Shown here one piece after another: positions 33,508 through 45,211 of a stretch of DNA of 64,000 bases. Positions within the stretch are counted from its first letter, which is position 1; each line of letters begins with the position of its first letter. The translations under genes and the position numbers were made by a program. Location of the stretch: positions 6,138,001 to 6,202,000 of the forward strand of contig JAGVVL010000002.1 in NCBI GenBank assembly GCA_018287875.1. The letters are read 5' to 3'. The notes beneath the pieces were generated by a model that was not told the origin of the DNA, did no database searches, and worked only from the letters and a program-made list of their open reading frames with translations. This DNA is from Nigrospora sphaerica. Its lineage: Eukaryota > Ascomycota > Sordariomycetes > Amphisphaeriales > Apiosporaceae.

Positions 33508-34138
33508 GAGTGGCGATGCGGGGGGAGGGGCGCTCCCGAAATGGGCGAGGCCGCGGATCTTTGTGGTTTCCAGCGTACGGGAATCGGGCGACGGCGGTGC
33601 TCAGCGGCCGGTCTCACGAACGGAGGTGAATAGACGGGGACACTGCACTTGGGTACCGGGGGATCAGCATTGCAGACGACGGCGGCGGCGGCGATGGATA
33701 GGGACATATAAACACGGCAGCCTGACCCGCCAAGTGGCCCAACCCCCCAAACGCGGATAGGACGACGAGAACGGCGCCAAGGGCAAAACCGCTTATGGAT
33801 GCCGTAACCCGTGGAGCGAAAGTTGAACGCGAGGGGAATAACACCTATCACACGACGGGCCCGTTCTTGGCGTCAGCCCATCGGCTTCGCTTCCTTCGGA
33901 TCTACGGCAGAGGCTGAGAAACAGGACAGGGGGGGGAGAGAAAAAAGTCTCGGCAGCGGGGGAACGGATAGCTGAGAACTCGGCATCACAACAAGTCGGG
34001 CAGAAGGACGCCGGCGGGTTCTCACACGCACTAGAAGGGGCCTAGCATTTTGCCGCTTCATGAACTACCCACGCGCCAAGCGGCCTACGTGCTCGCCCCA
34101 GCTCGTGCCCTCTGTTACAGCACCCGCCGGTAGACCAT
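33508..34138. other. Intergenic region, possible missing 5' exon
   Basis: About 630 bases. On the minus strand a hydrophobic stretch (ISGFALGAVLVVLSAFGGLG) is encoded around 33720-33790. It could supply a signal peptide to the modular surface protein, but I cannot place a convincing splice pair. Confidence 0.3.
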
Positions 34139-35427
34139 CTACATGTTGCTTCCGCCGGCCTGCACGACGATGGGGTCGGCGCCGACGCGGCGGGCCTCGG
34201 CGTCGAGGGCGGCGATCTCGGCGGCGACGTAGGGGATGCCGGTGCGGGCGCGTTCGGCGGCGGTGAGCTGCTCGAGCTCGCCGGGGAAGTAGACGCGGGC
34301 GACGCCGGCGGCGGGGGCGGAGCCGACGACGCGGTCGTGGAGGTGCTGCATGCGGGCGCGGAAGTCGTCGAGGGGCATGAAAAGGTCGGGCTTGAGCGCG
34401 ACGAGGAAGTGCCCGACGTCGGCCGGCCGCGACGGGTCGTACGGGTTCGCCACGCCGCCCGCGTACGCCGACCCCGAGAGCACGCCCGAGAAGACGTCCA
34501 TCATGATGGCGAGCGCCGAGCCCTTGGGCCCCCCCATGGGCAGCATGACGCCTCCGAGGGCCCTGTTGTGGGGGGGAGGGGCGAGGAGGCCCCGTCGTTA
34601 GCGAAAAACAGGCACGCCGGACAGGAGGAACCCCCGAGTGGGGGAAAAAAAAGCCGAGGGGCGAGGGAAAGTACTCACGCCGCCGGGTCGTCGGTGGGCC
34701 GTCCCTCGGCGTCCAGCGCCCAGTCCAGGGGGATCTTCTCGCCGCGGCGTTGGGCCTTGTAGATCTTGCCGCGGGCGGCGACGGAGGGGGCCATGTCGAG
34801 GATGAAGGGCTGGTCGCCGCCGGGGGCGCCGCAGGCGATGGGCGAGACGCCGAGGAGCTTCTCGCGGGCGCCCCAGGCGGGCAGGGCGGGGCTCGAGTTG
34901 GTGAAGACGAGGCTCATCATGCCGGCGTCGAGGGCCTGCTGGACGAGCCAGGCGCTCATGCCGAAGTGGTTCGAGTGCTTGACGCTGACGAGGCCGACGC
35001 CGTAGACGCGCGCCATGTCGACGGCGGCCGCCATGCCGGCGTGCGCCGCCACGGCGCCGAAGCCGTTGCGCCCGTCCACCTGCGCCACCACGGGCGTCGT
35101 CTGCGTCAGCGCCGGCTCCGCCGCCGCCGCCAGGACCCCCTGCCGCACCCGCGCCATGTACGACGGGATCCGGTTAATGCCGTGCGTGTCCACCCCCCGG
35201 AGGTCCGCCGCCACCAGGCACGCCGCCACCGTCGCCGCCTGCGCCGCCGGCACGCCGTTCCCCCGCAGCACCCCCTCGGCAAAGCGCCGCGCATCCTCGG
35301 CCGTCACGTAGAGCTTGCCCTCTTCGCCCCCGGCGGCTTCCTCCGGGGCCGGTTCCGCCACCGTTCGAGACGGCTCGGGATCGGAGAGGTCGGGCCCGGC
35401 GGAGGGCGTTGCTGTAGACGAAGACAT
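34139..35427 (-). CDS. Malate/L-lactate dehydrogenase (Ldh2/MdhII) family oxidoreductase
   Basis: Predicted NAD(P)-dependent 2-hydroxyacid dehydrogenase of the Ldh2 fold. The substrate could be malate, L-lactate, ureidoglycolate or a related acid. Exons 35427-34679 and 34562-34139 join in frame (GC then G) to 390 residues. The start at 35427 (MSSSTATPSAGPD) is preferred to 35439. Family blocks are YVTAEDARRFAEGVLRGNGV, CLVAADLRGVDTHGINRIPSYM with its conserved DTHG, VDGRNGFGAVAAHAGM, VSVKHSNHFGMSAWL with the conserved His, FTNSSPALPAWGA and GVSPIACGAPGG. The block PFILDMAPSVAARGKI is followed after the intron by GGVMLPMGGPKGSALAIMMD. The C-terminus has FPGELE, also typical. It is a cytosolic enzyme with no targeting signal seen. 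Confidence 0.92.
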
Positions 35428-35948
35428 GATGCTGCACAAGTAATACGTCTCGCGGCGGATTTAGTCGGAGCCAAGAGAACAGAACCCTGGTGCCAGGGAT
35501 TTTAAACCCCAGATACTGGGCGAGGTGATTCACCCGGGCTGAGCCGGCTTCGGACCTGGGGTCGAGTCAGCGCCAACAGGGTCTCCACAATACCGATTCC
35601 GGGAAAACCCCGCATAGGGCAGAAACTTGGTACATGTACATGTAACAGTACTAATAGAAATGTCCAGTCCGGCGACGAACCAGGGCAGAGACGAATCTAT
35701 CCCAAACCACGGCCAGCCAGGTGCTCTCCAATGAATTCAAGGCGGCGGCGGGTGAGAATTTGACTGTATCCAAATTTATAGACGGCATTGAACCCGCAGG
35801 CTACGATGGAAACGCACGTGCCGTGGTTTCGTGCAAATACCGTCGCGATACTCTGCCGACAGGGTTTCAAGGGGGGGGACCGCAAAGCCGTGCCACCAAT
35901 ATCGGTTTCCGCTGAAGGTGCCATGGGATGCTACGTGAGTGCGCCTTC
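35428..35948. other. Short intergenic region
   Basis: Promoter of the dehydrogenase gene and 3' flank of the transporter gene. The palindromic acatgtacatgt is at about 35632-35643. No gene is seen. Confidence 0.35.
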
Positions 35949-38880
35949 TCATAGCGCGGGGTCGTTCATACAATAATCCACGTTCCCCGGCGGGTTCCCC
36001 CAGTAACTGGGAAAGGGAATCGGCTTGCCGCCCGCCCCGAAAAACACAAAAGTCATGACGAAAACAATGACCTGAGTGCCGCCTTCCAGGCCGGCGCAGA
36101 GAACATAGTTATACTTGAGGAACCAGTCGGGTTTGTAACTGAACGCGTGCTGGGTCAGCCTCGGCCGAGGGCAGGCACCGGGGGGGGGGGGGGGGGGTGG
36201 GGGTGAGGAGTAGAAGGAGGAGACGACATACCGGCGGAGGTAAAACTGGCTCCAGAAGGCGACCATAAAGAAGACGAGAACGGACGAGTTGATACCGACG
36301 CACAGGAGCCCGATGTGCCCGGCGATGATGGGCACGTTGATCTTGTCGAGCCCCAACTTGGGCCACATGCGGTGGCCAAAGTAGATGGGCAAGGGGGCCA
36401 CAAACCCGAGGGCGAGAGCTAGGGGTACCCACTGGTAGGTACTGCCCCAGGAATACATATACTTTGCCAACCCGCCCTGGCATGCATCGGCATGATCAGC
36501 ACTCGGGAGCGCCCGACGAAGACTGGGGACCGACTCACCCACGACACAGCTTGGGTGTTGAAACTCTGCAGGCTGGCCCCCGACCAGATGTGGGTGCCCT
36601 CGATGGACAGCCTGCGCCAAAGTCAGTACTCGGGCCTCGCCAGCAACCGGCCAGGGGGGGGGCCCGCGGCGGCTCACAGTATATCGCGCTGGGCCGAGGT
36701 GATGCTCAGCATGACGACGTAGTTGATGACGCCGCCGACCAGCGTGCCAACGAGCTGCATGGTGAAGGTGCAGCGCGGCGGCAGCTTGGCGTACTGGCCG
36801 AGCTTGAGGTCTGTGAGGAGGAGGAGCGCCTGGCTCACCGAGTTGTGGCCGAACAGGGTGAAGTACATGTTGGCCACGGGCCGGCCGGGCTCGAGGTAGG
36901 CGCCGATCATCTGCACGAGGCTCGATATGGGCACGGTAAAGCCCGTGAGCCCGCTCTGCGCGCCCGTGAAGAGAATCATGACGCACGCCAGCAGCGTCGT
37001 GATGGTGAACTCCCACCACCGCATCCCCGACTGCGTCTGGTAGATGCAGAAAACCCCCGACGCCACCGCCACCGCGAACACCGACGCGTACCACCAGTCG
37101 GGCACGTCCTGGTACACACGCATGAGCCGGTAGTGCGGATCCAACCTGCCCGGCCCCCTCTCCATCGTTTCCTCTTCCTTCTCCTCCTCCTCCTTCTCCT
37201 CCTCCTTCTTCCCGTTCCAGAACTTCCACGCCTCCGGCCGGGAGAACCGCCCGAGACTCCGCCACGAGAGAAAAGCGAACGCACTCTTCAGGTCGTCCCA
37301 GTTGTAAAGCACCAAGTGCGTGATGGTCGCCGTGATAGCCAGGTTCTCGGTGAGGTTGTGCGAAGCGTAGGTGGCCGATATGTACGGTATTCCCTCGCGC
37401 ATGAGCTTGGCTTCGTCGACCTGACCCTGGCCGTCCAGGACGGCGGTCTGGTTGAAGCGCACGTAATGGGTGCCGTTGGACTCCGGGGAAAACAACAGCT
37501 GTGACAGGAAGGGGAAGTCCTGGGCCCGCCATACGTTGCCGTAGTAGATACCGGCGAAGACAGCCAGGCATAGGATGTACCCGATGAAACCGTTGAGAAT
37601 GGTCTGACTTTGGTTAGGAGGCGCTGCTGAAATCTAAAAGGGGCCCTACTTACCATGGCCGGCAGGAACAACGCCGCGCTCGTGATGTACTGAAAGTCGA
37701 AACAAAATGAAAGCAAGCCGAGGCCTTCGTTGCCATTTCCTCCTCCGAAGATCCTGGTAAAGTTCATGTCGTTTCTTTGCGCCAGACAAAACACACTGAC
37801 GGCCGTCAAAACCGGCATAATGTATTCGGGAATCGTTTCCCACAAGAAGATGGCAACGAAGACCCAGTAGAAGAGCCTCATCTGCGGCCTCATGTCCATC
37901 TTCTTCCGGTGCAGCGTTTCGAGGAGCGACATGATCGGCAGGTTGTGAGGGAAGACGAACTGGGCCGTGTCAGTGGGCTGGGACAGCGACACCACGTCCG
38001 CTACGTACCTTGGTCGGGTATACCAGCACTTTTCGAAGGAGGCCGGCAATCCCGTAGCCGAGGCATTGGGACGAGAATATCAGGAGAATCTGAGCAACGC
38101 GGGTCCGTCAGCCTGGCTTACTCGGGTAGCAGGGGCGGCGGACGCTTAGGGCGGGCAAAAGAGGCCCGTCCCCTTTGCCATCGACGTACGCATATGACGG
38201 TGTGCGGTAGGGTATTGTACCAAATCCGCTGCACCGCCAGCACCGAGACCGCCCGCGCGCTGTGGGCCGCCGTCTGGCTCATGACGAGGATGGCCACATG
38301 CTCCTTGGCGTGGAAGGGGTGCGGGTTGAGCAATCGCCCCAGCCACCCTCTTCTTGGGATCAGCTCCAGCAGCAGTGCCAGCGCGTAGCTTACGACGACG
38401 AGGAACGTGGTTGATATACCCAGGACCTGGGGTTTGAACTGATATACGGTCGCGAGCGTCGCCGAGAACGCTGATAAGGCGAGTCCTGCAGGCCGAGGTT
38501 AGCACGCGGGAAGAAAAGTCGGGCCTTGCGGGAACCCCTATACCCAGAAACCAAGCCCTAAAGGTCCACGGGTTGAGAGAAGGGTCGTCCTCTACATGCA
38601 AGGCATGCAGGGCAATCTCCTCCATCTTTTGCAGTTTCGTGTAGGCGGATTCCTTTCCATCCTCGGCCACCGGTCCGGAGCTCGGCGTCGACCCCGGATG
38701 GCTTTTTTCGGCCACGTCTGACTGCGCATCCGGCGTCGTTTCCACGCTTTTCTCCTCGGGCGTGGTCGGAGACCCAACCCTCAGGTCATTCTCGGACAAC
38801 CCGCCCCTTGGCTCGAAGATCCCACTCGCATGCTCACCGCAGCCAGGGCCACGGGAGCCGTCAATTTGTTGAGAGGTCAT
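35949..38880 (-). CDS. OPT-family oligopeptide transporter
   Basis: Proton-coupled multi-pass plasma-membrane transporter for small peptides or related substrates. Eight exons, 38880-38544, 38485-38190, 38089-38009, 37959-37654, 37603-36678, 36611-36539, 36476-36232 and 36138-35949, join in frame to 817 residues. The N-terminal 90 residues are hydrophilic and charged. The family motif NPxPFxxKEH appears as NPHPFHAKEH at about residue 166, and the KIPPR motif as KLPPR near 613. Other matches are PLTAVSVFCLAQ-type helices, SIEGTHIWSG, QSFNTQAVSWGGLAKYMYSWGS, FGHRMWPKLGLDKINVPII and WGNPPGNVDYC at the end. A Lys/Glu tract (NGKKEEEKEEEEKEEE) lies in a loop near residue 460. The peptide subfamily is favoured over the metal-chelate subfamily by these two motifs. 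Intron 7 holds a 17-base G run. Confidence 0.93.
36180..36197. repeat. Long G homopolymer in an intron
   Basis: An uninterrupted run of about 17 G lies within the last intron of the OPT transporter gene, on the strand opposite to transcription (a C tract in the pre-mRNA). It is a likely hotspot for length error or polymorphism. Confidence 0.85.
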
Positions 38881-40113
38881 AATCTTTAGTGATTTCTTTC
38901 CAGGCCAGAGTCCCCGGCTTGCAAAGTGGCCACGTTCGGCGGCGTACTTGCCTTCGTTTATGTAGAGCCAACTTATTCCGCCTCATCCATTCGTTCGTCC
39001 CATTGATGGGGAACCTATGTCCCGGGGTCCGACCTGCATCGCGAGCTATACACTGCCAATCTTTGACTTGACGAGTGGCTTGCATCTCACTAGACGATTC
39101 AACGTAGGTGCTCTGGTGCAAGTGAGTATCATAGCATCAAGGGGCGGGAAATGGGAGACCAATGCAGCACTAATGCAACACTGCCGAGGACCCGTATCCC
39201 GTATCCGTCTGGGTACAGGACACGGGGACAGTCACTGCTCTTCGACACGTGCTTGGACATCAACGCGTCCATGCCAAGAGCGTCAAATATCCGATATGAG
39301 TAAGCCCCGTGCCTCTGATGGCGTTGGCAGACCAGGGCTCGGATTTTACGACAAGCATGGCGCCCGGATACGATCCAAGTTCGTGGCGAGAGGTCAGGAA
39401 CCGAGGCCGGCGCAAAGCGCTTTAGTGTTGATGCCAGAATATTGTCAGCTTGTTGTCATCGTCAAATCTGGGAGGAGGCAGTTCAGAGCCCAATTGGACA
39501 AACTTCAGCTCCCCCGTTGAGTACTACGTCTTTCTTTTGATGCCCAGGAAACCTTCACGGGCATAGGACCTAAGCAGCCAGCCTAGGCCCGCAGCGCACC
39601 GGTCAGGCATATATAGACATTCACCACCATCTTTGCCTCTCGGAAGTGGCGTGTAAAGAAGGGTAAATCAGGTTGGGAGAGGCATGGTGAGGTTGCCGAA
39701 CCGGTTCCCTTCGCATTGTATGAACCAAGCAAAACCCGCCCAGGTATTGGCTGCCGTGGATCGAGAAACTTTCAGGTAGTATTTGTGGATGTACACGCTC
39801 TATTCGTAGGTGAACCACGCCTCGGCCATGTACCGCGTGTAGACCATGTGTCATTGCTGCGAGTTTCCCACAATAAGACCTCGATGCCCGCTCCAGTCAA
39901 CTTCAGACGGGCGCTCGGGCTGACTGCCACATTACCCGGTAGCGCCGATGCATCGTTGCATGGCGAGGCCGTGTCGTTCCCCTGCAAAGCGAAGAGGCGC
40001 CTTGTGGCTGTATGCGCAGAGGCAACGTCGATTAACAGCGGCACGTCACGATTCGTACTGGGCTAAAGGGAGGCAACGCCGGGTCCCTCGGTAGAAATTG
40101 CCGTCGCGCCTCT
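38881..40113. other. Intergenic region, no feature seen
   Basis: About 1.2 kb between the transporter start and the dehydratase stop. Several short open frames exist on both strands, none with a domain or splice-supported extension. Confidence 0.45.
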
Positions 40114-42161
40114 TCAGGGCGTGTCGACCGGACCCGAGGCCGTGAGGAAATCAAAATCGACACCACGGTCCGCCTGGTTGACCGATCGCATATACAACCC
40201 TCGGTAGCCGCGCATGGTCTCCCTAGCAATCCAGGGGTTTGTCGACTCTCCGTGGGCTCTCGCGCCGTAGACGCTGCTTTGCCTCGCTGTTGCTCTTTTC
40301 TGTATCTCCTCCTCGGCAAGTTCGACTACGAGTAGCCTGCGGTCTACGTCGCATGTGATCATGTCGCCGTCTTGCACAATGCCCAAAACCGACGCGGGGT
40401 CTGCGGACTCGGGAGATATATGCAAGCCTATGGTGCCCCCGGCCGTGCCGCTCATTCTGCCATCCGACAGCCGCAGCATGTCGACCACCCCCTGGGCCGC
40501 CAGCTTCCGCGGAATGGGGATAAGACCGGCCTCGGGCATGCCCGGATTCCCGACGGGGCCAATGCCTTGCAGCACGAGTACACTGTCGGCCGTGACGAGC
40601 AGGTCTGGGTCGTCGATCCGCTCTGCCATGTCGGCCGTCCCGGAGAACACCACCGCAGGTCCCGAATGCGAGAGAAGACGCCGGTCCTTCGACGCACTGG
40701 CTTTCATCGCAGCCCGCCGGGGCCAAGTTGCCGCGGAGAACCACGAGGGAGGAACAAGGATAAAGGGGTGCCGACAAGGATCGGATGCAGTACGTCGGAC
40801 TATCGGGGGCCAACGGGCGGAACCGCGTAGCGTCAAGCTCCTGTCCTAGGGTTTGGCCGGTGACGGTCCTTGCATCGAGATGGAGGAGCGGCCTCAGCTC
40901 GTGCAGCAGAGCAACCATGCCGCCCGCGTTGTGGAAGTCCGTCATGTAGTTCTCGCCGCTGGGCTTCAGGTCAACCAGCAGAGGCGTCCTTCGCCCGATT
41001 TGGTCGACGGTATCCAGCGAGATGGTGCCGGCCACGGCGGGGTGTCGGTTGGCGATGGCCAGCAGGTGCACAACGGCGTTGGTGGAGCCCCCTATGGCCT
41101 GGAGAACCGTGATGGCGTTCAAAAAGGATTCCCGGGTTAAGAGCTGCTGCGGCGTGAGCTGGCTTTTGGCAAGGGCCACGGCCCTGGCCCCCGCATCTTC
41201 GGCAACGCGGAGCCGCGCCGAGGATACGGCAGGGGGGGTGGCGCCTTGAATGGGCATCATGCCGAGTCCGGCCAGGAGACAGGCCATTGTGCTCGCTGTG
41301 CCCATGACTCCACAGGTGCCGGCCTCGGGACTCGTTCAGCGACGGACGGACGGGCACAAGCGGGCAGACTCACGGTTGGGGCCAGCTCGTCGTTCAACTC
41401 TCCAATCTCCTCGATATCGATGACGCCGGCACGGTATCTTGCCCAGTTGTTACGACAATCGGTGCAGGCGCCGATGCGGGTGCCGCGGTGGCTCCCCGGC
41501 ATCATCGGACCGGTTAAAAGGTGTATGGCGGGCTTGTTCGCGGACACGGCGCCCATGGTCTGAGCAGGCGTGGTCTTGTCGCAACCTGGGCGGATTATCA
41601 GCCAGGCCGGCAGCTTCGATCAGCCGAGCCGCCGGGCTTACCGCCGATCAAGACGACCGAGTCCACGGGTTGCGCTTTGATCATCTCCTCCGTGTCCATG
41701 CTCATCAGATTCCGCAGGAACATGCTCGTCGGGGCCGCGAAGGACTCATGCAGGCTGATGGTGGGAAAATCGATGGCGAGCCCGCCCTGGAGCTGGACCC
41801 CTCGCTTGACAGCCTCGAGGAGCTGGGGAACATTGGCGTGGCAAGGGTTGAAGCCCGAGTAAGTATTGACGATGCCGACGATGGGCCGCGACAGCGCATC
41901 CTCGCTGTAGCCCAGGGCCTTGATGAAGGCCTTGCGCAGGAACAGGGAGAAGTGCGCGTCTCCGTAGGAGGACAGCCCTTGGCGAAGGCCTGCACCTGCA
42001 CGCAGCGGCTGGGAAAGATCGTAATCCGACCGGGAAGCCGGCGCAGTCTCGCTCTCGGACGGCTCTGCCATAATCACGGGCGCGGATGACCGTTGGTGGT
42101 CGGATCTGGTGCGTGAGCCGTTCCGATTTCCCTGGGCGCCAGTGGGAGCTGAAGATGGCAT
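40114..42161 (-). CDS. IlvD/Edd-family dehydratase with frameshift
   Basis: Predicted iron-sulfur dehydratase that removes water from a dihydroxy acid or sugar acid. Exons 42161-41642, 41585-41374 and 41323-40114 encode about 646 residues. Fe-S ligand blocks are CDKTTPAQTMG (Cys175), GACTDCRNNW (Cys214/217) and AGTCGVMGTASTM (Cys248). Other family matches are RPIVGIVNTYSGFNPCHANVP, FPTISLHESF, LLTGPMMPGSHRGT, AIGGSTNAVVHLLAIA, NPGMPEAGLIPIP and LSDGRMSGTAGGT. The frame breaks at about 40708-40714, where the conserved NLAPxGAVMKAS block must be read from two frames, so one base is extra or two are missing. No intron explains this. An internal start at 42071 is possible. The length and sequence resemble fungal sugar-acid dehydratase-like paralogues more than mitochondrial Ilv3, but I cannot separate these safely. 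Confidence 0.85.
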
Positions 42162-43129
42162 AGCACAAGATACAGCGGGGATATGGCGATGCCGAGACGT
42201 CCGGTTGGACGGCTGCCTCGGTCATCGGGTCGATATTGTCACTGCTACGGCGGGGACGGACGCAGGACCAACACAAGCTCCCTCGGTGATGACACGGCGC
42301 TCGTCCATAAGTACCTCTCTCCCGTATCGTTCACTAGTACACACCTCTTAAATCTGTACGACGGATGATGTTGGAATAGATACCACTCTCCCACGTTGTT
42401 TTGTTTACATACTTACCCAACTTAAGCTGTGCGACGGTTGCATTGTTCCACTGTTCTCGACCCCCGCCCCGCGGGATGGGGATGTGATCATAGTAAGCCC
42501 ACCAGTGACTCGTCCAAACGTCAGGAGTAGTTCGTCTTTCGAGGAACAGAGTCTGCATCGCCGGTAGGCGGCTCGCGGATCGGGGTCCAGATGAAGTCCA
42601 GACGGAGATGACATGAAGACCTAAACTCCGCGTCGGCCTCCGTCCTGCAGGGGGGGCCACCACGAAGCGCCAGGCAATTCCGCTCGCGATGCCAATCTAA
42701 CCCCAGCCGCATCATCACGGCCGACGTCATGTCGCTCTCATCGCGGATCCAGCCAGCGCTAAAGAGCCCTGTCGACGCAGATCCGGGCGGGTTGGCTGGC
42801 TTGCGGCAGGGGGTGGGGGGGCAAAAGGCGCCATCGGGAACCCCCCTTCTGCTGCTGCCGCTGTTGCTTCTGCTGCTGCTGGTAGTGGACGGCAAGGGTC
42901 ATTTCCCGCTTCGGCTCGCTTTTGACTGGGTTCCTGTTGCCGCCGTCTTTTTCCTCAATAAGATCTATTCCTCGGCCACCCGCGCCTGTATGTAACGTCG
43001 GATCTGCGTCTCCCTTTGCCGCGCGGTTCACGCCCAGCTCCTGTGTATATTTTGCCCTCTCTCGTCCCCCCAGCGCCCCCTCCCCCACCCTGCCTGGCGT
43101 CTTTTCGATCCCCTCGCCGCGCGCCCGCC
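42162..43129. other. Divergent promoter region
   Basis: About 970 bases between the dehydratase (-) and the Sec14-like gene (+). The CTG-rich stretch at about 42850-42890 and the C/T-rich leader before 43130 are the only visible features. Confidence 0.4.
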
Positions 43130-44835
43130 ATGACGAAGTCGGACTCGATTCACCGTGTGCCCTCCGCGGGGGGCCCCGAGCACGGGTACCCGCAGGGGCA
43201 TCTCGGCCACCTCACCGCGTCCGAGGAGCAGGCGCTCAAGGACTTCAAGGCGTTCCTGCAGGAGAAGGGCCTGTGGCAGCCGGGCCCGCCGCCGTCCCAT
43301 GATGACCCGACCTTGCTGTAGGTTTCGCCTCCTCCCCCTGGCGCTCGCGGCGCATTCCGGCGCCGTTTCCTTTGCGCCCGAGAGGCTGATCTACCCCCCC
43401 CGGGGCTTGCAGCCGCTTCCTCCGAGCGCGCAAGTGGGTGGTACAGGACGCCTACGTCCAGTTCAGCGAGACGGAAAAGTTCCGCAGCGCCAACCAGATC
43501 GACGTGCTGTACGACACTATCGACGTCGACGCGTACGAGACGTCCAAGAAGCTGGTGAGTTGGACCCCTCTTTCTCCGGGCGCCCCAAGTCGCCGGTAAA
43601 CTTTATGCAGGACATTCGTGGATGGCTAATCAGAGCCCCAGTACCCCATGTTCACGGGACGACGGGACCGCCGGTACGTTGCCAAAATAACTACCGCTAC
43701 TTGAACCGAAATCCCAGACCCCTCCATCCCTACAAGGCGCGCGCGCGCAAAAAAAAAAAAAAAAAGACAAAATAGCGTTGTGGGCAAGCATGCTAACGAG
43801 ACCCGGCCGGCCCGTCCCCAGAGGTATTCCCATCTACGTCTACCAGATCCGCCACCTCGACTCGAGCACCGTGGCCAAGTACGAGAAGTCGACGGACACG
43901 ACGTATAGCAGCGCCAAGACGGACGGCAAGACGCCCGCCAAGGAGCTGCGCCTGTTTGCGCTCTACGAGAACCTGACGCGCTTCGCGCAGCCGCTGTGCT
44001 CCCAGACGACGGACCGCGAGCACGCCGGAACCCCCATTACCCTGAGCACCAACATTGTCGACATTTCCAACGTCAGCCTGCGCATGTTCTGGAACCTCAA
44101 GTCGCACATGCAGGCCGCCAGCACGCTGGCCACGGCACATTACCCCGAAACCCTGGATCGTGCGTTTTCCCCCTCAAGGTTGTATGTGTGGGCTCGGGGG
44201 AAGCCAAAGCTGACGAATCCCTCCCAGGCATATTCATCATCGGCGCGCCCTCCTTCTTCTCGACGGTATGGGGCTGGGTGAAGAAGTGGTTCGACCCCGT
44301 GACCGTGTCCAAGATCTTCATCCTGGGGCCGCACGAGGTGCTGCCCGTCCTCACGTCGTTCATTGACGTCAAGAACATCCCCAAGGTGTACGGCGGCGAG
44401 CTGGAGTGGGACTTTTACGACGAGCCCCTGTTCGACGACGAGATCAACCGCATCATGAGGTGGGAGAACGGCCACACCAAACTGCCGCCCGGCCCCATGT
44501 ACTGGCGGCCGTACGACGACGGCACCGGCCCGCGCCTCGAGCTCGTCGCCGTCGGCAGCCAGAACAAGCACCACCGCATGGAGCGCGTCGCCACGATTCC
44601 CGTGGCCTTCCCGAACGGCAAGCCGGCGGCGGTGGCCCCCGTCCCAGCCCCGGCGGAAACCACGGCGGCCGCGCCGCCGGTCGCCGACGCCGTCAAGGCC
44701 GAGGTGCCCGCCTCGGCCGAGGCTGCCGCCAGCGGCCTGAAAGACTTGTCGCTCCAGGATGAGCAGGCCGCCGTCCTCTCGGAAAAGTCGGCCGCGGACG
44801 TCGCGCCCGAAAAGGGGACTGTCGCCTCGCAGTAA
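43130..44835 (+). CDS. Sec14-like CRAL-TRIO lipid-transfer protein
   Basis: Predicted phosphatidylinositol/phospholipid transfer protein of the cytosol and Golgi surface. Exons 43130-43317, 43413-43554, 43642-43673, 43822-44159 and 44228-44835 join in frame to 435 residues. The N-terminal helical domain contains LTASEEQALKDFKAFLQEKGLW and DDPTLLRFLRARKWVVQDAY, the CRAL-TRIO-N signature. The 32-base exon 3 supplies YPMFTGRRDRR, joining to GIPIYVYQIRHLD. The lipid-binding domain runs from about 110 to 310 with TNIVDISNVSLRMFWNLKSHMQ, YPETLDRIFIIGAPSFFSTVWGWVKKWFDP and ILGPHEVLPVLTSFID, ending in IPKVYGGELEWDF. The last 80 residues are Ala/Pro/Glu-rich and probably disordered. Intron 3 holds an A17 tract next to alternating GC. 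Confidence 0.93.
43740..43768. repeat. Alternating GC followed by A homopolymer in an intron
   Basis: A short alternating gcgcgcgcg block is directly followed by a run of about 17 A inside intron 3 of the Sec14-like gene. It is non-coding and prone to length variation. Confidence 0.8.
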
Positions 44836-45211
44836 TGATGGTGCGCGTGTAAGGGTGTTGCGGGAGTTAACGGGTTGGAGTACAAGGGGGCGTACCGCCA
44901 AATTCTGCATACGCATATGCTTGATTTTTGCCTATTAGTTTGCATCTAGACTCCAATATAGACAAGATGTCCATCCTGGACCGCAGGCCCTGCCGTTCGT
45001 GTGACGGAGCCGGGCCCGCCTATTTCGTAGGTGTTACGAGGACCTCTTGCGCCAGGGGGGTATACGCTAATGCCGTTCTCCGGAAACCCGATTGCAACCC
45101 CAACGCCGTGCCTGTTTGTATGCCTCACGCGCCTTTGGCGATGTCGTGCGGGCGTTTCCCCCTTTCCTCCGAAGGCTGCGCGCCGGGGAAAGCGCGACGA
45201 CGTCAGGGCCG
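44836..45211. other. Convergent 3' flanks
   Basis: About 376 bases between the stop codons of the Sec14-like gene (+) and the phosphatase-like gene (-). No further feature is seen. Confidence 0.35.
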
